Assembly (NCBI GenBank): GCA_905211485.1
Contig: CAJMAW010000041.1
Span: forward strand, 1-22,277
Direction: 5' to 3'
DNA from: an uncultured Lentisphaeria bacterium
GTDB taxonomy: Bacteria; Verrucomicrobiota; Lentisphaeria; Victivallales; UBA1829
DNA: 22,277 nt
The notes below the pieces were generated by a model. That model saw only the letters and a program-made list of their open reading frames with translations, searched no databases and was not told the origin of the DNA. Both the position numbers and the translations under genes were made by a program. Positions 7,229-13,727 of the stretch are shown here, one piece after another (position 1 is the stretch's first letter; every line of letters begins with the position of its first letter).

Positions 7229-8871
7229 ATACTCTTCTCCTCCCATTTTTCTGTTTCAACTTGCCGACTGCAAAGAAAGTCTTCCGTGTTTTCAAGACGT
7301 TCCACCGCCCCGGCACAGGCCAGATATTTCCGGTACAGCCTTTCGTAAAGCGCTACTCTCTCCGGATCCGGGTGATAAACGTTTTCAACATCCGAACTCA
7401 TGGCCCGCATCGCACTTTCCAGGGAAGGATGACATCCGGACGCCGCCGCGGCCAGAACGGCCGCTCCCAGAGCACAGGCCTGATCCTCCCGGACAATCTG
7501 AATGTCCCGGTTCATGACATCCGCACAGAGCTGCATGACGAACGGAGATTTGCGCGCAATGCCGCCGAGGGCAACGACTTCATGCACCGGCACGCCCTCC
7601 TCTTCCAGACGTTCCGCAATTCTTCTTGCCCCGTACACCGTGCTTTCCGCAAGCGCCCGGAAAACCGCCGGTGCTTCCGTCGCGAGCGTGAGTCCGAAGA
7701 GAGCCCCCTTCAACTCCGGATTCAGGTCCGGAGTCCGTCTTCCGTTCATCCAGTCGAGAGCGAGGCAGGGGGAAGCGCCCGGCGGAATCCTTTCCGCTTC
7801 GGCAGACAGACGTGCAATCGACACATCTCCGCCGCCGTAGGAAAGGAAATTCCGGAACCATGCGTAGATGTCTCCGAACGCACTCTGCCCGGCTTCGAGT
7901 GCAGTCATGCCGGGGAGCACGGATCCATCCACCTGCCCGCAGATTCCGCGGACACAGTGATCCAGATGCGGCACCACGACAATGTCACACGTGGATGTCC
8001 CCAGCACCTTGAGAAGCTGAAACGCTTTCACTCCCGCTCCGACCGCTCCCGCATGACAGTCAATGACTCCCCCCGCCACCACAGGCGCCTGCTGTTTCAG
8101 ATGAAAACGCTCCATCCATTTCCCGGAAAGCCTTCCAACTGGAACATCCGCGGTGAACGTTTCCGAATACAGTCTTCCGCGCAGCTCCTTCAGAAGCGGA
8201 TCCACCCCCGCGAGAAATTCTTCGGAAGGCAGACCGCCCCAGGAGGCGTGCCACATGGCCTTGTGTCCGGCAGCGCATCTGCCGGGGCGAATGACGGGCG
8301 TTCCGGCCAGTTCCGCCGCAATCCAGTCGCAATGCTCCCCCCACGAAACCGCGGCTCCACGCACGGAAGGATTCCTTCTGAGCACGTGAAGAATCTTGCT
8401 CCAGAACCATTCCGGGGAATAGACCCCCCCGGAATACGCGGTATAGTCGATCCCGCCCCAGGTCTTCGCATAAGATGTGATCTCGGCGGCTTCCCGGACG
8501 GAACTGTGATCTTTCCAGAGAAGGAACATCGCGTCGGGATCCTCCGAAAACGCAGGATGAAGCGCCAGGGGGCGTCCCTGCCCGTCAAGAGCGCACGGCG
8601 TGGAACCTGTGGTGTCCACGCCGATTCCAGCCACACGATCCGCATCACAGTCCCGGAGAACGTCCAGAACAGCTTCTTCCATGCTCTCCAGATGATCCAG
8701 CGGATGCTGCCGAAAACACAAATCCGCGGCATCACAGTAAAGACGGTCCGACCAGCGGGAATAAGACCGTTCCGAAAAGGCTTCCTTCTCCCCGGATTCC
8801 GAAACAGCAAGGACGCGCACGCTGTCCGTGCCGAAGTCCAGCCCCAGAAACAGTTTCTTCTGATTTCTCAT
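7225..8871 (-). CDS. araB: Ribulokinase (FGGY carbohydrate kinase)
   Basis: AraB phosphorylates ribulose with ATP, giving ribulose 5-phosphate in pentose breakdown. The product is 548 residues from the ATG at 8871, close to the usual 560. Diagnostic features are the N-terminal phosphate loop LGLDFGTDSVR (9-19), TGSTPCALD (88-96), the AraB-typical CAAGHKAMWHASWGG (199-213), the base Asp271 in DCHAGAVGAG, GTSTC (291-295), and an FGGY C-terminal GGIARKSPF. An in-frame ATG at 8898 would add nine residues; neither start has a good ribosome site. The gene ends in an ATGA overlap with the pilin gene. It is divergent from a LacI-family regulator. No araA or araD is in the window, so the upstream isomerase and downstream epimerase must lie elsewhere or the substrate differs. 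Confidence 0.92.
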   Translation of the reverse strand: MRNQKKLFLGLDFGTDSVRVLAVSESGEKEAFSERSYSRWSDRLYCDAADLCFRQHPLDHLESMEEAVLDVLRDCDADRVAGIGVDTTGSTPCALDGQGRPLALHPAFSEDPDAMFLLWKDHSSVREAAEITSYAKTWGGIDYTAYSGGVYSPEWFWSKILHVLRRNPSVRGAAVSWGEHCDWIAAELAGTPVIRPGRCAAGHKAMWHASWGGLPSEEFLAGVDPLLKELRGRLYSETFTADVPVGRLSGKWMERFHLKQQAPVVAGGVIDCHAGAVGAGVKAFQLLKVLGTSTCDIVVVPHLDHCVRGICGQVDGSVLPGMTALEAGQSAFGDIYAWFRNFLSYGGGDVSIARLSAEAERIPPGASPCLALDWMNGRRTPDLNPELKGALFGLTLATEAPAVFRALAESTVYGARRIAERLEEEGVPVHEVVALGGIARKSPFVMQLCADVMNRDIQIVREDQACALGAAVLAAAASGCHPSLESAMRAMSSDVENVYHPDPERVALYERLYRKYLACAGAVERLENTEDFLCSRQVETEKWEEKSI

Positions 8872-9101
8872 CGACAGATCATCCACGCATTCCCGCATTT
8901 CTGCGATTCGGAAGTTTTTTTCTCCGTGTCCCGGCAGCTCTTTTCCCGCAGCATTTCCCCGTTTCCGGGGAACTGTTCCCTACAGGCTTTCTTTTTCAAG
9001 GAGAGAAAGATGGAGCCGGGAAATGATGGAGAGGAAATATGCAGGCAGTCCTCCCGCGTTCCTGTCACATGGCCCCCACGGGGGGGATCCACTTCCGGCA
9101 T
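8868..9101 (-). other. Possible 77-codon leader ORF ahead of araB
   Basis: An open frame starts at an ATG about 17 nt after the predicted araB transcription start and ends in an ATGA overlap with the araB ATG. Purine-rich AGAAGAG lies just before its start. The product is basic and polar with several Cys and resembles no family I know. It may be an untranslated leader that happens to be open. A GC-rich hairpin (CCCCC/GGGGG around 9073-9085) lies inside it. Confidence 0.25.
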
Positions 9102-9124
9102 CGCTCTTCTCTTCTCCGCCGTTC

Positions 9125-9153
9125 ACTATAAGCCCCCTCTTCGAGCATGGCAA
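9125..9153 (-). promoter_or_regulatory. Candidate araB promoter
   Basis: On the minus strand TTGCCA (9148-9153) and TATAGT (9125-9130) are separated by exactly 17 bp, each matching sigma-70 consensus at five of six positions. This is the best promoter in the window. Transcription from about 9118 leaves a leader of about 245 nt before araB. Confidence 0.65.
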
Positions 9154-9185
9154 TGTTTTCCTGATTATTTTCCCGCAACAAAAAC

Positions 9186-9213
9186 TTGAAACTTTCTGAA
9201 ATGTTTCTATATT
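9186..9213 (+). promoter_or_regulatory. Promoter of the LacI-family gene with operator-like palindromes
   Basis: TTGAAA (9186-9191) and TATATT (9208-9213) are separated by 16 bp. The palindrome GAAATGTTTC (9198-9207) fills the end of the spacer, and GAAACTTTC (9188-9196) overlaps the -35. Both resemble half-sites of LacI-family operators (TGAAA/TTTCA). A bound repressor would block this promoter, so autoregulation is likely. Confidence 0.6.
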
Positions 9214-9252
9214 CCCCCCGGAAAAAGAAAACAGCGCGAAAGGAAAGTTCAG

Positions 9253-10284
9253 ATGTCCAAAGGAATCACCGTGAAGGAAATTGCAAGGAGAGCGGGAGTT
9301 TCGCCTGCCACGGTGTCACGCGTTCTCAACGGAGGCCGCGGCGTCGGAAACGGAAAATGCGAAGCGGTGAAAAACGCCGTTCAGGAAATCAGTCCGGAGC
9401 TTCTCCCCGGACTCAGGAAGCAGCAGCGCGGCAAAACCATAGGAATGCTTCTCTTCCCGCAGTCCGACAAGGAACCCAGAGTCATTCTCGAAAAACTCAC
9501 CGGCACTTTGAAAGTGCTCCCGGAAAAATGGAATCTTCTTCTGCTCTCTCCCGAAATCATGCCCCTGGAACTGGAGTCGAAATACCTGAAGGGGGAAATC
9601 GCCGGACTGCTCCTCATGGGGCACCGCCTGAAAACAGAAGGGTTTGAAAAAATCCTTTCCGGAATTCCGCATGTCTGGATGAATTCCCATGATCTGGATC
9701 AGGGAAAGAGCAATGTCATGATGGGCAACGAATTCGCCGGCAGACTCGCGGCACGCTATCTGATGCGCCGCTCCTGCCGGAACCCGCTCTGGCTGCAAAT
9801 CGCCCCCAGCATGAATCCGGGATTCCCGTCCAGAACGGACGGGTTCCGGTTTGAATTTTTCGCAGCGGGAAAATCCTGCCGGAGCTGTGTTTTGACTCCA
9901 CCGAAGGAACTGCGCTTCTGGGAAGAGGCTTCCGACGAACAGCTGGAGCAACTCTTCGCGGGACAGCTCGCAGATCCCTCTTCCACTCTCTCAACGGCGG
10001 ATGGAATCTTCTCTCCGGAAGAACGCCTGACCGCCATTCTCCACCGTTCCCTCCGGAAATACGGAGGAAGAAAAATCCGGAAAAAATGGCCGGACATCAT
10101 CTCCTGCAACCACGTCCCCGAATATCTCACCGGGCTTTATCCACGCCCCGCCTCCATCGATCTGGGGCCGAGATCCGTCGCAAGACTCGGAATGGAGGAA
10201 CTCCTGCGGAGAATCAGCGGTCTGCCGCCGGGAGGAGACCGCATCTCCGTCATCACGACTCCCGAACTGATCCAGGGAGACTGA
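9253..10284 (+). CDS. LacI-family transcriptional regulator
   Basis: The product is 343 residues. The N-terminal LacI helix-turn-helix is clear: TVKEIARRAGVSPATVSRVL (6-25), followed by Asn26. The hinge region reads LLPGLRKQQRGKTIGML, so the usual Ala-Arg of the hinge helix is replaced. A periplasmic-binding-protein-like effector domain follows, ending with a segment (about 275-343) typical of the family's second lobe. AAAGGAAAG lies 8-13 bases before the ATG at 9253. It is divergent from araB, so it probably senses a sugar or sugar phosphate and controls the araB block and itself. The effector cannot be inferred. The gene converges on recN, 180 bp away, and its stop lies in a 10-bp tandem duplication. 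Confidence 0.93.
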   Translation: MSKGITVKEIARRAGVSPATVSRVLNGGRGVGNGKCEAVKNAVQEISPELLPGLRKQQRGKTIGMLLFPQSDKEPRVILEKLTGTLKVLPEKWNLLLLSPEIMPLELESKYLKGEIAGLLLMGHRLKTEGFEKILSGIPHVWMNSHDLDQGKSNVMMGNEFAGRLAARYLMRRSCRNPLWLQIAPSMNPGFPSRTDGFRFEFFAAGKSCRSCVLTPPKELRFWEEASDEQLEQLFAGQLADPSSTLSTADGIFSPEERLTAILHRSLRKYGGRKIRKKWPDIISCNHVPEYLTGLYPRPASIDLGPRSVARLGMEELLRRISGLPPGGDRISVITTPELIQGD

Positions 10285-10335
10285 ATAAAACTGAATAAAG
10301 AAGAAATATCCCTGATAGGAATGTCCCTGATAGGA
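10281..10335. repeat. Two short tandem repeats after the lacI-family stop
   Basis: CTGAATAAAA (10281-10290) is repeated as CTGAATAAAG (10291-10300); the first copy contains the TGA stop. Then a 15-bp unit, ATRTCCCTGATAGGA, occurs twice (10306-10320 and 10321-10335) with one difference. This lies in the 180-bp gap between two convergent genes. Confidence 0.8.
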
Positions 10336-10464
10336 ATGTCCCCCGGATCAAGGCATGCTGTGGTGTCCTCCCCCCCTCTCTCTCCTCTCCGGGAAGCGAG
10401 TCCCGGGAAAACAAAAAGCAGAGCCGGGAAGCAGAAAAACAGAAAATAAGAAAACGAGAAAAGT

Positions 10465-12162
10465 TCAGGAATTGCTGTCGCTCTTTGAATCCGCCTTTTC
10501 CAGCATCGCGCGGGCATGGGCCAGAGCCGCCTCCCCGCCGCCGAGCATGCGGGCGATTTCCTCTACGCGGTCCGCGCCGGAAACCGGAGAAATCGAACTG
10601 ACCGTCATCCCCCCGGAAGCGCCGGAAGAAGAAGTCTTGCAAACCCGGAAATGAGTGGACGCACAGCAGGCAACCTGCGGGAGATGGGATATGCAGATCA
10701 CCTGTTTGAATTTCGCCAGAGCTGCCAGTTCGGAACCGACCTTCGCCGCAGTCTCGCCACCGATATTCGCATCAATTTCATCAAAGATGAGCACGGGAAT
10801 GGAATCGGCTTCGGCAAGGACGGTTTTCATTGCCAGCATGACGCGGGAAATCTCTCCGCTGCTGGCCACCTCGCTCAAAGCCCTGAGGGGAACACCCGGA
10901 TTCGCGCTGAAAAGTATCCGAATACGGTCGAAACCGCCGGGCCCGGGTTCCGAAGGCTCGAACTGAATGTCGAACGCGGCTTTTTTGAATCCAAGTTTCA
11001 AAGTCTCCGAGGAAAGCTGGGCAAGAAGACGGCCGGCGGCTTCTTGCCGCGCGGCGCTCAGTCGCCCGGCGGAATCATGATACGCTGCAACAAGCTCCTT
11101 TTCCCGTCTGTAGAAATCGCGCCGGAGAGAGTCGGCATTGTCGAAGGCGTCCACGGTGCGCCGGAGCTCTTCCAGACGGGAAAGCACTTCTTCCAGTGAA
11201 GCACCGTAACGCCGTTTCAAACTCTGAAGAGTCCGCATCCGTTCCTCCATGGCCAGAAAAGAAGCTTCATCCAGCTCGACGGAGGCTCCATAGTCGCGCA
11301 GCTCGGATGCCAGAGAAGAAATCTGTTCCGCCAGATCCCGGCAGCGTTCCGGAAATACGGAGGCTCCCGCGGGATCCAGACGTTCCAGAGAACTCAGAAG
11401 ACGCCGCAGATCCAGCAGACGGTCCCTCAGGGAATCCTCCGACTCCTCCAGCGCAGCGGCGGCCGAAGAAAGAATCTCCAGCATCTGCCGGGAATTGGAA
11501 GCGAGAAGATGACGAGCCTTGAGTTCTTCGTCCTCTCCCGGTCTCGGCGCGGCCGTCTCTATTTCCGCAACATCCCCGCGCATCGCCTCCACCTCCTCCG
11601 CCGAGGGCATCGAAGCGAGAAAAGCCTCCTTTTCCTCCCGGAGCACAGAAAGGCGTTCCCAGGCGCGGGCCGTTTCCGCCAAAAGAGAATCTGCCGAGGC
11701 AAAACGGTCCAGCGCATGAAGCTGTTCGGAAGAACGGAGAAGACTCTGATTTTCATTCGCCGCATGAATGTCCACCAGGCGTTCGCCCAGCGCCCGGAGG
11801 GTCTGGAGCGGCACCGGAGAGGAATTGATGAAATTCCGGGTCGAGGAAGGCGTGATGACGCGCCGGATCAGTATCATTCCCGGGTCCACCTCATCCACGG
11901 CTTCCGATTCACTCAGAAGAGTCTTGAGCTCAGGAGTCATGGATTTTTCCCCGATTGCGAACTCCGCGGCGATCTCACAGCGGGAACAGCCGGAACGGAT
12001 CGAGGATTTGTCCGCCCTCGCCCCCAGAAGAAGTCCGACAGCTCCCATGATGACGGATTTCCCGGCTCCCGTCTCACCGCTGATGACGTTGAAGGAGGGG
12101 CCGAATTCGATTTCCGCCTCGTCCACCAGTGCAAGATTTTTCAGTTTCATCCATTTGAGCAT
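10465..12162 (-). CDS. recN: DNA repair protein RecN
   Basis: RecN is an SMC-like ATPase that acts early at DNA double-strand breaks. The product is 565 residues; the usual length is about 550. Walker A is GETGAGKS (29-36). The RecN-typical segment reads VDIHAANENQSLL, where many relatives have HGQHEHQ. The central part (about 160-370) is Leu/Glu/Arg-rich coiled coil. The ABC signature is ASSGEISRVMLAMK (433-446), with Ser in place of the usual first Gly. Walker B is PVLIFDEIDANIGG (456-469), followed by ISHLPQVAC with the switch His. The ATG at 12162 has GGAGAGGAT about ten bases upstream; an in-frame ATG at 12150 is the alternative. It appears to be transcribed alone and converges on the LacI-family gene. 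Confidence 0.95.
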   Translation of the reverse strand: MLKWMKLKNLALVDEAEIEFGPSFNVISGETGAGKSVIMGAVGLLLGARADKSSIRSGCSRCEIAAEFAIGEKSMTPELKTLLSESEAVDEVDPGMILIRRVITPSSTRNFINSSPVPLQTLRALGERLVDIHAANENQSLLRSSEQLHALDRFASADSLLAETARAWERLSVLREEKEAFLASMPSAEEVEAMRGDVAEIETAAPRPGEDEELKARHLLASNSRQMLEILSSAAAALEESEDSLRDRLLDLRRLLSSLERLDPAGASVFPERCRDLAEQISSLASELRDYGASVELDEASFLAMEERMRTLQSLKRRYGASLEEVLSRLEELRRTVDAFDNADSLRRDFYRREKELVAAYHDSAGRLSAARQEAAGRLLAQLSSETLKLGFKKAAFDIQFEPSEPGPGGFDRIRILFSANPGVPLRALSEVASSGEISRVMLAMKTVLAEADSIPVLIFDEIDANIGGETAAKVGSELAALAKFKQVICISHLPQVACCASTHFRVCKTSSSGASGGMTVSSISPVSGADRVEEIARMLGGGEAALAHARAMLEKADSKSDSNS

Positions 12163-12210
12163 GAGCGGGGGATCCTCTCCCGTTTTCGTTTTTCCAGAAA
12201 AAAACTGCCG

Positions 12211-12240
12211 TTAATATGCCCGCGCTTCTGTAAATTTCAA
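12211..12240 (-). promoter_or_regulatory. Candidate recN promoter
   Basis: On the minus strand TTGAAA (12235-12240) and TATTAA (12211-12216) are 18 bp apart, about 50 bp upstream of the recN ATG. I see no clear LexA-type site near it. Confidence 0.45.
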
Positions 12241-12540
12241 TCTCCGCAAACTGCATCATTCTCATTTCCCGCGTCCCTTTTCCGTTCTCTCCGGATTACG
12301 GAATTCCCCAATGCCGCATTTCTTGCGCAAAGGAAAAAGGCGTGGTATGGTATACGGGTTGTTTTTGTGGATGGAATGGAGCGGATATCCGTGAACAACA
12401 GGGGAGAAAGAAGCCGACGTCTTCTCTCCGGACTGGAAACAAAGGGAAAAATGCCGTTGTCCGCCGCCGGGAATAAACAACAGGAACGGGAAAACGCCGG
12501 ACCCCGGAAGAAAAGGAAGAAAAGAAAGAAAAAGAAGAAA

Positions 12541-12580
12541 ACAGCTCCTGAGCAGAATCCGGAATCAAATCAGGAGCTGT
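12541..12580 (+). promoter_or_regulatory. Perfect 11-bp stem-loop just upstream of the radical SAM gene
   Basis: ACAGCTCCTGA (12541-12551) and TCAGGAGCTGT (12570-12580) are perfectly complementary around an 18-nt loop. The stem ends 11 bases before the AAGGAG ribosome site (12592-12597). There is no T-run after it, so it is more likely an RNA structure or protein-binding site than a terminator. A 36-nt pure purine tract (12506-12541) leads directly into it. Confidence 0.55.
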
Positions 12581-12609
12581 GTCCGGAACGAAAGGAGACC
12601 CTCGGAATC

Positions 12610-13506
12610 ATGTCTGAACTCGACAGGAATTGCATCGCGGACTTGTATGAAACTCTCGGAGACGGACGGATCCGGTGCGGAGTCTGTCCCAGGAAATGCG
12701 TCATCTCCGAAGGGCACTGCGGATTCTGCGGGGTCCGGGAAAACTCAGGCGGCAGTTTCCGGAGTCTTGCATTCGGCTATCCGGTCGCATTGCAGATTGA
12801 TCCGATCGAAAAAAAGCCCCTTCAGCACTACCGCCCGGGAACCAGGACCTTTTCCGTCGGCACGTTCGGATGCAATCTTGCCTGCCGCTTCTGCCAGAAC
12901 GATCATCTTTCCCGCGCAATCTATCATCCGAGACTGCACTATCGGCGTTATGAGCCGCGGGAACTGGTCGATCTCACCATCCGTCACGGATGCGACTCGA
13001 TTTCGTTCACCTACAACGAGCCGACCGTCTGGCTCGAATACGCCATGGCGGCGGCGGAAGAGGCAAAACGCGCCGGACTCGGCACCGTGCTGGTCTCCAA
13101 CGCCTTCATCGAACTCAAGGCGGCGGAAAAGCTCTATCCGCTCATGGAGGCCGCAAATATCGACGTCAAAGGATTTTCCGAAGAATTCTACCAAAGCATG
13201 TGCAAAGGCTCTCTCGAACCCGTCAAACGGGCCTGCGAATTCTACAAAAAACAGATCGGCGGGCACCTGGAGCTGACCAATCTCGTCATCCCCGGGAAAA
13301 ACAGCTCCCGCGAAATGATCGACTCCTTCCTCGACTGGGTGGAAGACAAGCTCGGCAGGGATACTCCCGTCCATTTCACCGCCTATCATCCCGCATATCT
13401 CTATCATGAAAGCCCCCGGACTCCCCTCTCCATGCTGGAGGACATTCAGGCCCATGCAAAGCTGGAACGCGGATTCCCCAACGTTTATCTGGGCAATCTC
13501 TGCTGA
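12610..13506 (+). CDS. amrS: AmmeMemoRadiSam-system type radical SAM enzyme (AmrS-like)
   Basis: The product is 298 residues. The radical SAM cluster motif is CNLACRFC (Cys88, Cys92, Cys95; CX3CX2C). The N-terminus has a second Cys set (Cys23, Cys26, Cys30, Cys37, Cys40) in CGVCPRKC and CGFCG, typical of this PflA-related family. FTYNEPTVWLEY matches the conserved segment after the barrel start. The ATG at 12610 has AAGGAG twelve bases upstream. The protein stops at LGNLC, where longer relatives continue with another Cys pair. In the family's name system the partners are AMMECR1 and MEMO domain proteins; neither is in this window. The reaction of this family is not established from sequence. 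Confidence 0.85.
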   Translation: MSELDRNCIADLYETLGDGRIRCGVCPRKCVISEGHCGFCGVRENSGGSFRSLAFGYPVALQIDPIEKKPLQHYRPGTRTFSVGTFGCNLACRFCQNDHLSRAIYHPRLHYRRYEPRELVDLTIRHGCDSISFTYNEPTVWLEYAMAAAEEAKRAGLGTVLVSNAFIELKAAEKLYPLMEAANIDVKGFSEEFYQSMCKGSLEPVKRACEFYKKQIGGHLELTNLVIPGKNSSREMIDSFLDWVEDKLGRDTPVHFTAYHPAYLYHESPRTPLSMLEDIQAHAKLERGFPNVYLGNLC

Positions 13507-13564
13507 AACATCCCCCCTTCCTTCCCTCCCTTTCCCAGCCGTCGCAGGAAGCTTGTCCCTTCAA

Positions 13565-13601
13565 TCCTGAGCGCTCCCTCCGGGAGAGGGATCACTCAGG
13601 A
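13565..13601. terminator. Stem-loop between convergent genes, possible bidirectional terminator
   Basis: TCCTGAG (13565-13571) pairs with CTCAGGA (13595-13601). Inside, TCCCT (13575-13579) pairs with AGGGA (13587-13591), with symmetric 3-nt internal loops. It lies between the ends of amrS and the dehydrogenase gene. No T-run follows on either strand, so termination is inferred from position and structure only. Confidence 0.4.
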
Positions 13602-13727
13602 GGAGGAGGAAGAACGGCACGCAAAGTGACAGAAAAAGAACCGGGGAAGCGCCCGGTGGGGGGGCGAAAGAAGAAAAAAAGAATGCCGCATGACAGGGGA
13701 AAAAGGAAAGGAAAGGCAAGGGGTAAG

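Larger units (their letters stand above)
12163..12609. other. 447-bp divergent intergenic region between recN and the radical SAM gene
   Basis: It contains the recN promoter (12211-12240), a weak plus-strand promoter-like pair (TTGCGC 12323-12328, TATGGT 12346-12351), a pure purine tract (12506-12541) and a perfect hairpin (12541-12580). The radical SAM frame is open backward through this region, but it encodes only Lys/Arg-rich low complexity there, so I treat it as noncoding. Confidence 0.55.

Noticed and set aside
7183..9189. 668-codon open frame on the plus strand opposite araB
   Set aside because: It is antisense to the well-supported araB and the start of the pilin gene, with low-complexity Arg/His/Pro-rich composition and no recognisable domain.
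10389..10406. CCGGGA/TCCCGG hairpin as a recN terminator
   Set aside because: The stem is only 6 bp and no T-run follows on the minus strand. It may be a chance palindrome.
11509..12609. Long N-terminal extension of the radical SAM frame across recN
   Set aside because: The extension is antisense to recN and then runs through Lys/Arg low complexity. The conserved protein begins at the ATG at 12610, which has a ribosome site.
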